This document shows positions 17,488 to 25,596 of a DNA stretch of 64,000 bases, in pieces. The notes beneath the pieces are model-generated. The model did not search any database. It saw only the letters and a program-made list of their open reading frames with translations, and was not told where the DNA came from. Source of the stretch: Pseudobacter ginsenosidimutans (GTDB taxonomy: Bacteria > Bacteroidota > Bacteroidia > Chitinophagales > Chitinophagaceae); contig NZ_CP042431.1 in NCBI RefSeq assembly GCF_007970185.1, positions 6,679,342 to 6,743,341 on the forward strand, written 5' to 3'. The stretch's first letter is position 1, and each line of letters opens with the position of its first letter. The position numbers and the translations under genes were made by a program.

Positions 17488-17521
17488 AAAAGAGTCTGCC
17501 AAAGAATGGCAAACTCTTTTT
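17488..17521 (-). terminator. Terminator of the lipoprotein cluster
   Basis: AAAAGAGTCTGCCA and TGGCAAACTCTTTT pair with one mismatch around a 5-nt loop. On the minus strand the stem runs into T residues. It lies 18 bp beyond the stop of the last lipoprotein gene and could work in both directions. Confidence 0.8.
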
Positions 17522-17538
17522 GAAACCGGGAACTGGAT

Positions 17539-18300
17539 CTATTTACATTCCCAGGTGAAATCCGCATCTGGGATCACAAACCACAGGAAGTCGAAGTACC
17601 TGGTATGCGGATAACTTGTTTTCAGTGGCAGCCCTTTCTTATTGTATCCGGCAGCTTTGAAGTTGTTGTTGACGCTGTAATTCCTGTTGAGGAACATCCA
17701 GAGTGGATGTGTGCGCAGGAAATTGGTCTGATTGTCGTACTCAGCAAATTGATCAATGAGGTTGCCTTTCCCATCATAATTGTAAAGGGTGGTATCAGGG
17801 GGATAATGATAGAGGAGATCACGCTGGATAGTGCGACTGATCCTTCCGTACTGATCATATTTGTACGTAGTAACATATTGCGAAAAGGAAAAGATACTTC
17901 CATCGGGATTGTAGTATCCCAGGAACCAGCTGGAATCATGCGTTACCCGGTCCTGTTTATCGTAGTAATAATTGATCCTGTATTCGAAATTGGTAGTATC
18001 GCCGTAATAGCCGTTGTAGAGGATCAGCCTGTTCTTTTTATCGTACACGAACCTGTGGTTGGGATTGCCTGTGCCCCAGTCGTCATTGCTGATATGCACA
18101 GGATTGCCGAGTTTGTTGTATTCGAAAGTCAGCGTGCGGGTGCTTCCGTAGTATCGATGGGTGATGGTTTTGATCCTGCAATCATCTTCGATACCGCCGG
18201 GATGGTGTTTGATGTAATCGTAGAGCTTGTTGCAACCTGCAAAAAAAAGGAGGATTGCCGCCATTGAGCACACTCGAATGGTGTTACCGGATAGGTTCAT
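17539..18300 (-). CDS. YD-repeat-like lipoprotein, paralogue A
   Basis: A 253-residue lipoprotein; lipobox FFAGC places the lipidated cysteine at residue 23. The mature part is a series of Tyr/Asp-rich strands resembling Rhs/YD repeats (FVYDKKNRLI, YKYDQYGRISRT, YNYDGKGNLID). It ends with a conserved block (NRNYSVNNNFKAAGYNKKGLP) and a C-terminal WECK. Apart from the lipid cysteine, the mature chain has exactly two cysteines, C41 and C252, one at each end of the repeat body. It is the most downstream of four tandem paralogues. The ATG at 18300 gives a clean signal peptide. Function unknown. Confidence 0.85.
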   Translation of the reverse strand: MNLSGNTIRVCSMAAILLFFAGCNKLYDYIKHHPGGIEDDCRIKTITHRYYGSTRTLTFEYNKLGNPVHISNDDWGTGNPNHRFVYDKKNRLILYNGYYGDTTNFEYRINYYYDKQDRVTHDSSWFLGYYNPDGSIFSFSQYVTTYKYDQYGRISRTIQRDLLYHYPPDTTLYNYDGKGNLIDQFAEYDNQTNFLRTHPLWMFLNRNYSVNNNFKAAGYNKKGLPLKTSYPHTRYFDFLWFVIPDADFTWECK

Positions 18301-18329
18301 ATGGTTTATATTAGAGATGAAGAAATCGC

Positions 18330-19091
18330 TCACTTGCACATATACTCGAAAACAGCCTGGTCCATGCCCAGACCGAAGAAATTAGCGCGGTTGGGTCCTT
18401 CAGGATCCTGGCCGATATTCAAGGGCAGCTTGTTCTGATTGTAGGTGGCTGCCTGGAAAGGATTGTTGACACTGTAATCCCGGTTGACGAACATCCAGAT
18501 CTTATTGGTACGGTTATAATTGATCTTGTTATCGTATTGGGTGTCTGGTTTGATGAGATTGCCATCGGCATCATATTCATATTTGGTGATGAGTGCCGGC
18601 GAGCCGGAATTATCGAACCAGGTGAGTTTGGATTCGATCATGCGATCCCATTTGTCGTACTTGTAATCCGTAACGTTGAAGCCCAGGGCAGGACCGTATT
18701 CCCCGTTAATGATCTCTCCCCACCACCAGGCAGTATCGCGGATGATGCGGCCTTTGGAGTCGTGCAGGAATTTTTTGTGGAATTCGTAGAGGCCATTGTC
18801 GTAATGTCCGGCGTGCTGTACCAGTCTTTGTTTTTTATCGTAGAAGAAAAAGTGATTGGGTACGGCCGTGCCGGTTAGACTCACGATGGCTGAAACCGGG
18901 TACCCCTGGGCATTGTAGGTGAATGTGTAGGTACGGGGACTGCCGGCGGTGAAGCTGATCTTTTTGATATTGCAATATTTGATGTCCCCATCCTTTTGGC
19001 TGCGGAGGAAATCACCAACTTTATTACAGGCTACAAACGTAAGAACGATGAGTGTGAGGCAAACGAAGAGCCTCCTGCTGTTCCTTGTCAT
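18330..19091 (-). CDS. YD-repeat-like lipoprotein, paralogue B
   Basis: A 253-residue lipoprotein with lipobox FVAC (C22). Repeats include FYDKKQRLVQ, YKYDKWDRMIES and YEYDADGNLIKP, then the shared block NRDYSVNNPFQAATYNQNKLP. The two remaining cysteines, C40 (KYC) and C252 (EYMCK), match those of the other paralogues. It is separated from paralogue A by 29 bp and probably shares its transcript. It is clearly diverged from C and D but collinear with them. Function unknown. Confidence 0.85.
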   Translation of the reverse strand: MTRNSRRLFVCLTLIVLTFVACNKVGDFLRSQKDGDIKYCNIKKISFTAGSPRTYTFTYNAQGYPVSAIVSLTGTAVPNHFFFYDKKQRLVQHAGHYDNGLYEFHKKFLHDSKGRIIRDTAWWWGEIINGEYGPALGFNVTDYKYDKWDRMIESKLTWFDNSGSPALITKYEYDADGNLIKPDTQYDNKINYNRTNKIWMFVNRDYSVNNPFQAATYNQNKLPLNIGQDPEGPNRANFFGLGMDQAVFEYMCK

Positions 19092-19258
19092 AACAGTATA
19101 GGTTGAGTGTGAGTAATCCCTTACTATGTTTTAACAGGGTTGGCAATAGCAATGAGAAAGGGAAGGATGTGTGGGAGGTAAAGCAGAAATTGGATCAGGT
19201 GAAATTACATCAAATTTCAGCCTGATCCAATACTATTTTGTGGTAATAGGCGCGCAGG

Positions 19259-20044
19259 TTAATTACCGCATTGATAAGTTATGGTAGCGTGTGGCTCCAT
19301 TTCCAGTTCCAGAAAATATCTGGAATTACCATCGTTATAGGTGGCGAAGAAATCCCTGGGAAGCAGATAACCGATATAAGAAGTTGCCCTGTATGGGTTA
19401 TTCTTGCTGTAATCCTTGTCGATCAGCCTCCACCAGTTATTGGTATTGTGAATATTGTTCCTGTTATCGTATGTGATACCGGGTCTGATGAGGTTTCCGT
19501 TGGCATCATAAGTATACAGTTTTTCAAAGCCGGTCTCAGGCGATTGAGCAAAAACAGTGTAAGTACGGCTGATACGGCCGAGGCTATCGTAACTATAAGT
19601 AGTTACATTGGAAGAAATATAATTGGCCGGTTCACCGTTCACCACGTTGCCGAATGCCCAGGATGAATCATGAGTAACCCGATTGTCCGGGCCATAAAAA
19701 AACTTCGTATACCTGAAGAACATATCCACGTTATCGAACTTTCGGATATACTTGTTCATGCGCCTTTTGGTATCATAATAGAAGAGCCAGTTGTGGTTCC
19801 CTGTGGAGGTAGACCCGGTGATGATGCTGTCAGGATTGCCATAAGCATCATAGCTGAATCTCCACCACCTGTCTGAATTGGTAACCTGAATAAATTCAAT
19901 ATTGCAATAGCGTTGATCGGGCCAGTAGTTGGCTTCGGCTTCGCCGGGCACTTTCAGGCCATCTGATTTTTTGTTGCAGGAAACACACAGGAATACCAGG
20001 CCGGTAGTCAGTAAGGCGGCAACGTTGCGAATTACATGTTGCAT
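19259..20044 (-). CDS. YD-repeat-like lipoprotein, paralogue C
   Basis: A 261-residue lipoprotein with lipobox CVSC (C23). It is very similar to the gene directly upstream (paralogue D): both start MQHV, both have NYWPDQRYCNI before the first repeat, and the block NNWWRLIDKDYSKNNPYRA is identical in the two. Repeats include FSYDAYGNP, YSYDSLGRISRT and YTYDANGNLIRP. Cysteines C47 and C259 (YQCGN) bracket the repeats. The ATG at 20044 is chosen over an upstream one because it starts the signal peptide. It is the product of a fairly recent duplication. Confidence 0.86.
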   Translation of the reverse strand: MQHVIRNVAALLTTGLVFLCVSCNKKSDGLKVPGEAEANYWPDQRYCNIEFIQVTNSDRWWRFSYDAYGNPDSIITGSTSTGNHNWLFYYDTKRRMNKYIRKFDNVDMFFRYTKFFYGPDNRVTHDSSWAFGNVVNGEPANYISSNVTTYSYDSLGRISRTYTVFAQSPETGFEKLYTYDANGNLIRPGITYDNRNNIHNTNNWWRLIDKDYSKNNPYRATSYIGYLLPRDFFATYNDGNSRYFLELEMEPHATITYQCGN

Positions 20045-20089
20045 AAAGAATAAGAGTTTAACTGATGAAAAATAAGAGATCAAAGAGGA

Positions 20090-20872
20090 TTAATTACCGC
20101 ATTGATACGTGAAGGTGGCATGCGGCATATCGATATCCAGGAAATAACGGTAGTTGGTGTTCAGGTCAGAGAAGAAATCTCTCGGCAACAAGTAACCGAT
20201 GTAAGAAGAAGCCCTGTAAGGATTGTTTTTGCTGTAGTCTTTGTCTATCAGCCTCCACCAGTTATTGGTATTGTGGATATTGTTCCTGTTATCATACGTG
20301 ATGCCGGGTTTGATGAGGTTACCATTGGCATCGTAATTATAGGTCTTTTCGAAACCCTCTCCCGGAAACTCAATGAAAGCCGTCCAGGTCCTGCTGATGC
20401 GCCCCAGGGAGTCGTAATAATAAGTGGTCACCTGGGAAGCCACATAATTGGTGGGTTCGCCATTCACCACTATTCCGAATACCCAGGACGAATCATAAGT
20501 AACACGATTGCCGGGACCATAAACAAACTTTTTGAAGGTTTCAAAATAATCACCCTGGTTATCATACATCCGGATATACTTGTTCATACGCCTGTTGGCA
20601 TCGTAGTAAAAGAACCAGTTGGGATTTCCGGTAGACGTATTGTTAGTTATGATGCTTACCGGGTTACCAAAAGAGTTGTAACTGAACTTGTACCATCTGT
20701 TTTCATTGGTGATCTTGATGGAATCGATATTACAATACCGTTGGTCCGGCCAGTAATTGGCTGCGGCATCACCCGCAAGTTTTTGCACCTCTGCTTTTTT
20801 GTTACAGGAAACAGACAGGAACGCAACGCCTATCGCCAGAAAGGTAGCAGCGGATCGAAATACATGTTGCAT
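20090..20872 (-). CDS. YD-repeat-like lipoprotein, paralogue D
   Basis: A 260-residue lipoprotein with lipobox SVSC (C23), the first gene of the tandem cluster in the direction of transcription. It shares most of its length with paralogue C; by eye roughly two thirds to three quarters of residues match. Repeats include FSYNSFGNPVS, YYYDSLGRISRT and YNYDANGNLIKP. C47 and C258 are the only cysteines apart from the lipid one. The short region upstream of its start resembles that of paralogue C (a TTTAAC motif just ahead of the ATG), so the duplication seems to have included the 5' flank. Confidence 0.86.
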   Translation of the reverse strand: MQHVFRSAATFLAIGVAFLSVSCNKKAEVQKLAGDAAANYWPDQRYCNIDSIKITNENRWYKFSYNSFGNPVSIITNNTSTGNPNWFFYYDANRRMNKYIRMYDNQGDYFETFKKFVYGPGNRVTYDSSWVFGIVVNGEPTNYVASQVTTYYYDSLGRISRTWTAFIEFPGEGFEKTYNYDANGNLIKPGITYDNRNNIHNTNNWWRLIDKDYSKNNPYRASSYIGYLLPRDFFSDLNTNYRYFLDIDMPHATFTYQCGN

Positions 20873-21158
20873 AAAAGATTATAGGTTTAACAGTGAAAAA
20901 ATCCTTCAATGGCGGATGTAAACAGGCAGAGGCTTGAAATCTGAAAAGAAGTTTTTGGATAGGAAGATAGAATCGCAGAGTGTGGCTGCAAAATTAGTGA
21001 TTAATGAACGTGCAGGATCAGCCGGCATACCGCAAATGCGGAATACTGCCTTGAATCGAAGGATAAGACAACTGAATGAGCAATAAGGGGCAGAATAAAT
21101 TTTCGATCAGGGATATGCGTTATAGCAGGTTGCGAAAGAGGATTTCGGTTAATGCGGA
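20873..21158. other. Intergenic region upstream of the lipoprotein cluster
   Basis: About 286 bp with no coding frame. It should hold the promoter of the lipoprotein cluster and the 3' end of the TlpA-like transcript. A small perfect hairpin (CCGCA-AA-TGCGG near 21031) is present without a T tract. I see no consensus promoter. Confidence 0.5.
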
Positions 21159-21647
21159 TTATTTTGCGGGCGCTATCAGTAATTTTATTTCTGGTTCCAC
21201 CTGTCTGTCTGTCAACTGGCGTTCGAAGAATTTACGATAGCCGGTGGCTTTGTTGATGAACAGCGTGGCCGGGATACCCCCACTCCATTTCTCATCCACC
21301 TTGGGGCAGAAATAATCTGCATTGCTTTCATCCAGCCAGAAGAAGGTGGCGCTGAAATTTTTCTTTTTGATGAAGGATTGTAAACCGGCGGGATATTCTG
21401 AATCGAAGTCGAGGCTCACAAGCATCAGTTCCACTTTTTCATTCTTATACTTTTCCACTCCTGTCTGCAGCCAGGGGATCTCCTCTACACAGGGTGCACA
21501 CCATGTGGCCCAGAAGCTAACTACCAGCGGATGGTCACTGCTATCAATATACGAAATCAATTGATCGATCTTCAGTTTCTTTACGGATTGCGGGAAACCG
21601 GTAATGGTTAGAAACAGCAAAAGGAAAAGAAAAACGGATCGTTTCAT
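21159..21647 (-). CDS. TlpA-family periplasmic thioredoxin-like protein
   Basis: A 162-residue protein with a signal peptide ending around FPQS, then a thioredoxin fold. The active site is FWATWCAPC, the normal TlpA/ResA form, and a cis-proline segment (GGIPATLFINKATG) follows. It would reduce or resolve disulfides in the periplasm. It is next to the lipoprotein cluster, whose members carry a conserved cysteine pair. A link is possible but not shown. Confidence 0.9.
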   Translation of the reverse strand: MKRSVFLFLLLFLTITGFPQSVKKLKIDQLISYIDSSDHPLVVSFWATWCAPCVEEIPWLQTGVEKYKNEKVELMLVSLDFDSEYPAGLQSFIKKKNFSATFFWLDESNADYFCPKVDEKWSGGIPATLFINKATGYRKFFERQLTDRQVEPEIKLLIAPAK

Positions 21648-21679
21648 AATAGTAAAATTTATCGGAGGGCGCCCACTCT

Positions 21680-22288
21680 CTAAGTATTTGCATCAGGCTC
21701 CTGCAACTGCAGCTTCCAGTCTTCCAGCAAACTATCCAGCTCCTCTCCACTGTACCTCCTTTGATCATAATGCCCGGCCAGCACTTTCTGCCGTTTGGCT
21801 TCATAAAGGCTCACTGCACAGGCCACGGAAATATTCAGAGAACGGATGATCCCCACCTGCGGGATCACGAAATTGCCATCGGCCAGCGCGCGGATCTCAT
21901 CACTCACACCGCTGTGCTCATTCCCGAATACCAGCGCCACACTGCCTGCCGCAAAATTGATGCTATACAAATCTACTGCATCACTGCTCAGGTGCGTAGT
22001 TAATATCTTCTCATATTTTGCACGAAGCGCAGCAAAACAGGCCGCCGCATCCGTGAACTGATGTACCGTGAGCCATTTGGCCGCACTGCTGCTGCTGCGG
22101 GCCCCGAATTTCTTGTGACGCGGGATCTTCGTGTTGAGCACATAGATCTCCTGCACTCCTACCGCATCGCAGGTGCGCATCACAGCTGATATATTATGTG
22201 GATCGAATACGTTCTCCAGCACAACGCAAAGATCATTCTGACGCTTGTTCAATACAGATACCAATCGCTCGTAACGTTCCGGTGTCAT
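21680..22288 (-). CDS. trmH: tRNA (guanosine-2'-O-)-methyltransferase, TrmH/SpoU family
   Basis: A 202-residue SPOUT enzyme. The three family motifs are present: NISAVMRTCDAVGV (motif 1), VALVFGNEHSGVS (motif 2) and IPQVGIIRSLNISVACAVS (motif 3). The N-terminus RYERLVSVLNKRQNDLCVVLENVFDPHN (positions 5-32) is that of TrmH proper, which methylates G18 in the D-loop of tRNA. It starts 33 bp upstream of the TlpA-like gene on the same strand. Confidence 0.93.
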   Translation of the reverse strand: MTPERYERLVSVLNKRQNDLCVVLENVFDPHNISAVMRTCDAVGVQEIYVLNTKIPRHKKFGARSSSSAAKWLTVHQFTDAAACFAALRAKYEKILTTHLSSDAVDLYSINFAAGSVALVFGNEHSGVSDEIRALADGNFVIPQVGIIRSLNISVACAVSLYEAKRQKVLAGHYDQRRYSGEELDSLLEDWKLQLQEPDANT

Positions 22289-22392
22289 ATTAATAAAATT
22301 GAGATAGGTTCCTCAATGCTGGCAATATTACGTGGTATTTTTAAATTATTATCTTCGTTCACAATTAACGCCACTTAAACCCAATATGGCCT

Positions 22393-25300
22393 ATGTTGAA
22401 AAAGATCTTCAAGATAACAGGAATCACTCTGTTGGTGCTGCTCATCATCCTTTTTGCAGCGCCTTATCTTTTCAAAGACAAGATTGCCAAAATCGTTAAA
22501 GAGCAGATCAACAAGAATGTTGCTGCCAAAGTGGATTTTACAGACCTCAGCCTGAGTTTCTTCCGGCACTTTCCAAGCGCCTCCGTTGCCTTGACGGATC
22601 TGCAGGTCACCGGCCCCGAGCCCTTCGGCAAAGACACACTGATCAGCGCAAAGGAGATCTCCGCTGCCGTTGATCTTTTCAGCCTGTTCGGAGACCAGAT
22701 CAAAGTTACCCGTGTGAATATCGATCAGCCCAGGATCCATGCCCTCGTTAACAAAGAGGGAAAGGCCAACTGGGATATCATGCTGCCCGATACCAGCACT
22801 GCAACACCGGAATCGCCCGAAGAGCCTTCTTCCTTCAAAATGAACCTGAAGAAGTATGCTATCAGTGATGCCTATGTGCAGTATTCAGATGCCACCAGTG
22901 GCATGAGCGCCGAGATCAATCACCTCACCCACGAAGGATCCGGGGATTTTACCGCCGATGTCTTCACGCTCAGCACCGGCACCAACGCATCTGCCGTTAC
23001 CTTCACCTATGCAGGCATTCCCTATCTGGCCCGCACAAAGACCAATATCGACCTCGATATCGAAATAGACAGCAGGATCGGCAAATACACTTTCAATACA
23101 GAAGAGATCGCATTGAACGATCTGAAGATCGCCGCCAAAGGATTCTTCCAGCTGGTGAACGATAGTACCTATAATATGGACATCGCCTTCAATGCGCCCA
23201 GCACAGAATTCAAGAGCATCCTCAGTCTTATCCCCGCTGTATATGCCAATGATTTCGCTAAAGTGAAAACCAGCGGTAAGGCCCTGCTCAACGGTTTCGT
23301 GAAAGGAACTTACAGCAGCATAAAAATGCCTGCCTACAATCTCAATCTCCAGGTGGAGAACGGTTTCTTCCAATACCCCGATCTTCCCAAGCCTGTGCAG
23401 AATATCAATCTCCAGGTGAAAGTGGACAATCCCGATGGCGTAACCGATAATGCCGTAGTGGAAATTCCCAAAGCGCATATCGAATTCGGTTCCGATCCTT
23501 TCGATTTCCATCTGCTGCTGAAGAAACCTGTCACGGATCAATACATCGATGCCGGCGCCAAAGGCAAACTGGACCTGGCAGGCATCACGCAATTTGTGAA
23601 ACTGCCCAATGGCACCAAACTCGCCGGCCTCGTGAATGCGGATATCGCAGCCAAAGGGAATATGGCCGTGGTTACACAACAAAAACCCGGACAATTCTCT
23701 GCACAGGGTTTTATAGATATCAGCAAACTTTTCTATTCATCACCCGACTTCCCTGCGCCGATCCAGAATACCAGTGCACGCATCGACGTAACCAATCCTG
23801 ATGGAGTGCCCGATCACACCATAGTGAAGATCCCCGCCGCTCATGTGGAAGTAGGAAAAGATATTGCCGACCTCACATTATTGCTGCAGACACCTGCCTC
23901 CGATCCTGCATTTGACGGAACGATCAAAGGCGGATTCAATCTGGCCAATGTAGCCCAGTTCTATGCCTTCGAACCTGGCACTTCTTTGGCCGGACAGGTG
24001 AACGCCAATATTGCATTCAAAGGAAAGAAATCGATGATCGATAAAAGCCAGTACGATGCCATCCAGACTAACGGTACCGTACAGGCCACGAACATCTCTT
24101 ACAAATCGAAGGATTATCCCGATGGCGTGAACATCACCAACAGTCTCTTCACCTTCAATCCGAAGAACGTTACCGTGAACAACCTGGCGGGTAATTTCAT
24201 GCAAACGAATTTCAATGCCAATGGCAGCTTCGATAACCTCATCGGTTATGCGCTGAAAGATGAGCCGCTGGCAGGAACGCTCAACGTGAATGCAGACAAG
24301 GTGGATCTCAATAAATTCATGGGCACCACCACTGCCGCACCAGCGGCTGAAGAAAAGAAAGACAGTGCAGCGGCTCCTGCAGCAGCCGGCGATCCTTTCC
24401 TCGTTCCGAAGAATATCAAATTCGCGCTCAATACAAAAGTGAACAGCCTTCACTATGATAAAGTGGATTATAAGAATATCAGCGGCTCTCTGCAACTGGC
24501 CGATGAAACCGTGTACATGCGCGATGTGAAGCTGGAAGCGCTGGATGGCACCATCGGCCTCAGCGGCTCCTACTCCACCCGCGTGAATAAAAAGAAACCA
24601 GACATCTCTCTTACTTATGATGTACAGAACCTCGACGTGCAGAAGACTTTCTTCGCTTACAACACTGTTCAGAAGCTGATGCCCATCGGTAAATTCATTG
24701 CCGGCAAACTCACTTCGAAGATGAGTGTGAAAGGTCAGCTTGGCGGGGATATGATGCCGGATCTCAGCTCACTAACGGGCGAGGGTACACTATTTTTACT
24801 GCAGGGTGTGCTCAGCAAATTCGGTCCGCTCGATAAACTGGCCAGTACGCTCAACCTGACCGATCTTCAAAACTTCTCCGTAAAAGATATCAAGAACTAT
24901 TTCGAATTCGCCAACGGCAAAGTGCTGGTGAAGCCTTTCAATGTAAAGGTGAAGGATATCGATATGGAGATCGGCGGTATGCACGGCCTGGACCAAAGCC
25001 TGGATTATGTGATCAACCTCAAGGTGCCCCGCGCCAAACTGGGCAGCCAGGCCAATGAGCTGGTGAACAACCTGGCTTCACAGGCAAACGCCAAAGGCAT
25101 TCCCGTGAACATCAGCGAAACCATCAGCTTCAAGGTGAACCTGGGCGGCTCCATTACCAATCCTGCTGTCAAGACTGATCTCAAAGGATCCGGCGGCAGC
25201 CTGGCGCAGGACATGAAGGCGCAGGCCGAAGAATTTGTGGAAGCGAAGAAACGCGCAGCCGACAGCACGCTGGCCGTAGCCAAACAACAGGCGAAGGATT

Positions 25301-25491
25301 CACTGGAATCTGCGAAGAAAAAGGCCGCAGCTGCCCTGAAAGACGAACTGGCCAAACAACTGAGCGGTAAGAAAGATACTGCTGCAGGTGAAAAGACAGA
25401 CGTGAAGAAAGACCTGGAGAATACGGGGAAAGGATTACTCAATAACCTCCTTAAGAAAAAGAAAGCAGCCGCGGATAGTACGAAGCAATGA
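22393..25491 (+). CDS. AsmA-like family protein
   Basis: A 1032-residue protein anchored by one N-terminal helix (about 9-25), followed by a long periplasmic region of repeating beta segments. AsmA features are seen at the start (DKIAKIVKEQINKNV) and end (an AsmA_2-like C-terminal domain around 830-950). A duplicated block (NPDGVTDNAVVEIPKAH and NPDGVPDHTIVKIPAAH) marks internal repeats. A lysine/alanine-rich coiled tail ends the protein. AsmA-like proteins are thought to bridge membranes and carry phospholipids or influence outer-membrane biogenesis; that role here is inferred from the family. It stands alone. Confidence 0.9.
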   Translation: MLKKIFKITGITLLVLLIILFAAPYLFKDKIAKIVKEQINKNVAAKVDFTDLSLSFFRHFPSASVALTDLQVTGPEPFGKDTLISAKEISAAVDLFSLFGDQIKVTRVNIDQPRIHALVNKEGKANWDIMLPDTSTATPESPEEPSSFKMNLKKYAISDAYVQYSDATSGMSAEINHLTHEGSGDFTADVFTLSTGTNASAVTFTYAGIPYLARTKTNIDLDIEIDSRIGKYTFNTEEIALNDLKIAAKGFFQLVNDSTYNMDIAFNAPSTEFKSILSLIPAVYANDFAKVKTSGKALLNGFVKGTYSSIKMPAYNLNLQVENGFFQYPDLPKPVQNINLQVKVDNPDGVTDNAVVEIPKAHIEFGSDPFDFHLLLKKPVTDQYIDAGAKGKLDLAGITQFVKLPNGTKLAGLVNADIAAKGNMAVVTQQKPGQFSAQGFIDISKLFYSSPDFPAPIQNTSARIDVTNPDGVPDHTIVKIPAAHVEVGKDIADLTLLLQTPASDPAFDGTIKGGFNLANVAQFYAFEPGTSLAGQVNANIAFKGKKSMIDKSQYDAIQTNGTVQATNISYKSKDYPDGVNITNSLFTFNPKNVTVNNLAGNFMQTNFNANGSFDNLIGYALKDEPLAGTLNVNADKVDLNKFMGTTTAAPAAEEKKDSAAAPAAAGDPFLVPKNIKFALNTKVNSLHYDKVDYKNISGSLQLADETVYMRDVKLEALDGTIGLSGSYSTRVNKKKPDISLTYDVQNLDVQKTFFAYNTVQKLMPIGKFIAGKLTSKMSVKGQLGGDMMPDLSSLTGEGTLFLLQGVLSKFGPLDKLASTLNLTDLQNFSVKDIKNYFEFANGKVLVKPFNVKVKDIDMEIGGMHGLDQSLDYVINLKVPRAKLGSQANELVNNLASQANAKGIPVNISETISFKVNLGGSITNPAVKTDLKGSGGSLAQDMKAQAEEFVEAKKRAADSTLAVAKQQAKDSLESAKKKAAAALKDELAKQLSGKKDTAAGEKTDVKKDLENTGKGLLNNLLKKKKAAADSTKQ

Positions 25492-25542
25492 TGAAACTAC
25501 CAAAAAAACAGGGGGGTACCGGTTATTACAGCCGTTTTCCCC

Positions 25543-25550
25543 TATTTTTG
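25543..25550 (+). promoter_or_regulatory. -7 element upstream of the pyrophosphatase gene
   Basis: TATTTTTG matches TAnnTTTG, 46 bp before the start codon. No clear -33 TTTG is at the right distance. Confidence 0.45.
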
Positions 25551-25596
25551 CCCTCCTTAAAACAAATAAGATCAGAACTTACGAATTGAATTGCTT

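Noticed and set aside
25005-25442. 145-codon minus-strand frame within the AsmA-like gene tail
   Set aside because: It mirrors the Lys/Ala-rich coding repeats of the AsmA-like protein and has a Ser/Phe/Ala-rich composition typical of antisense frames.
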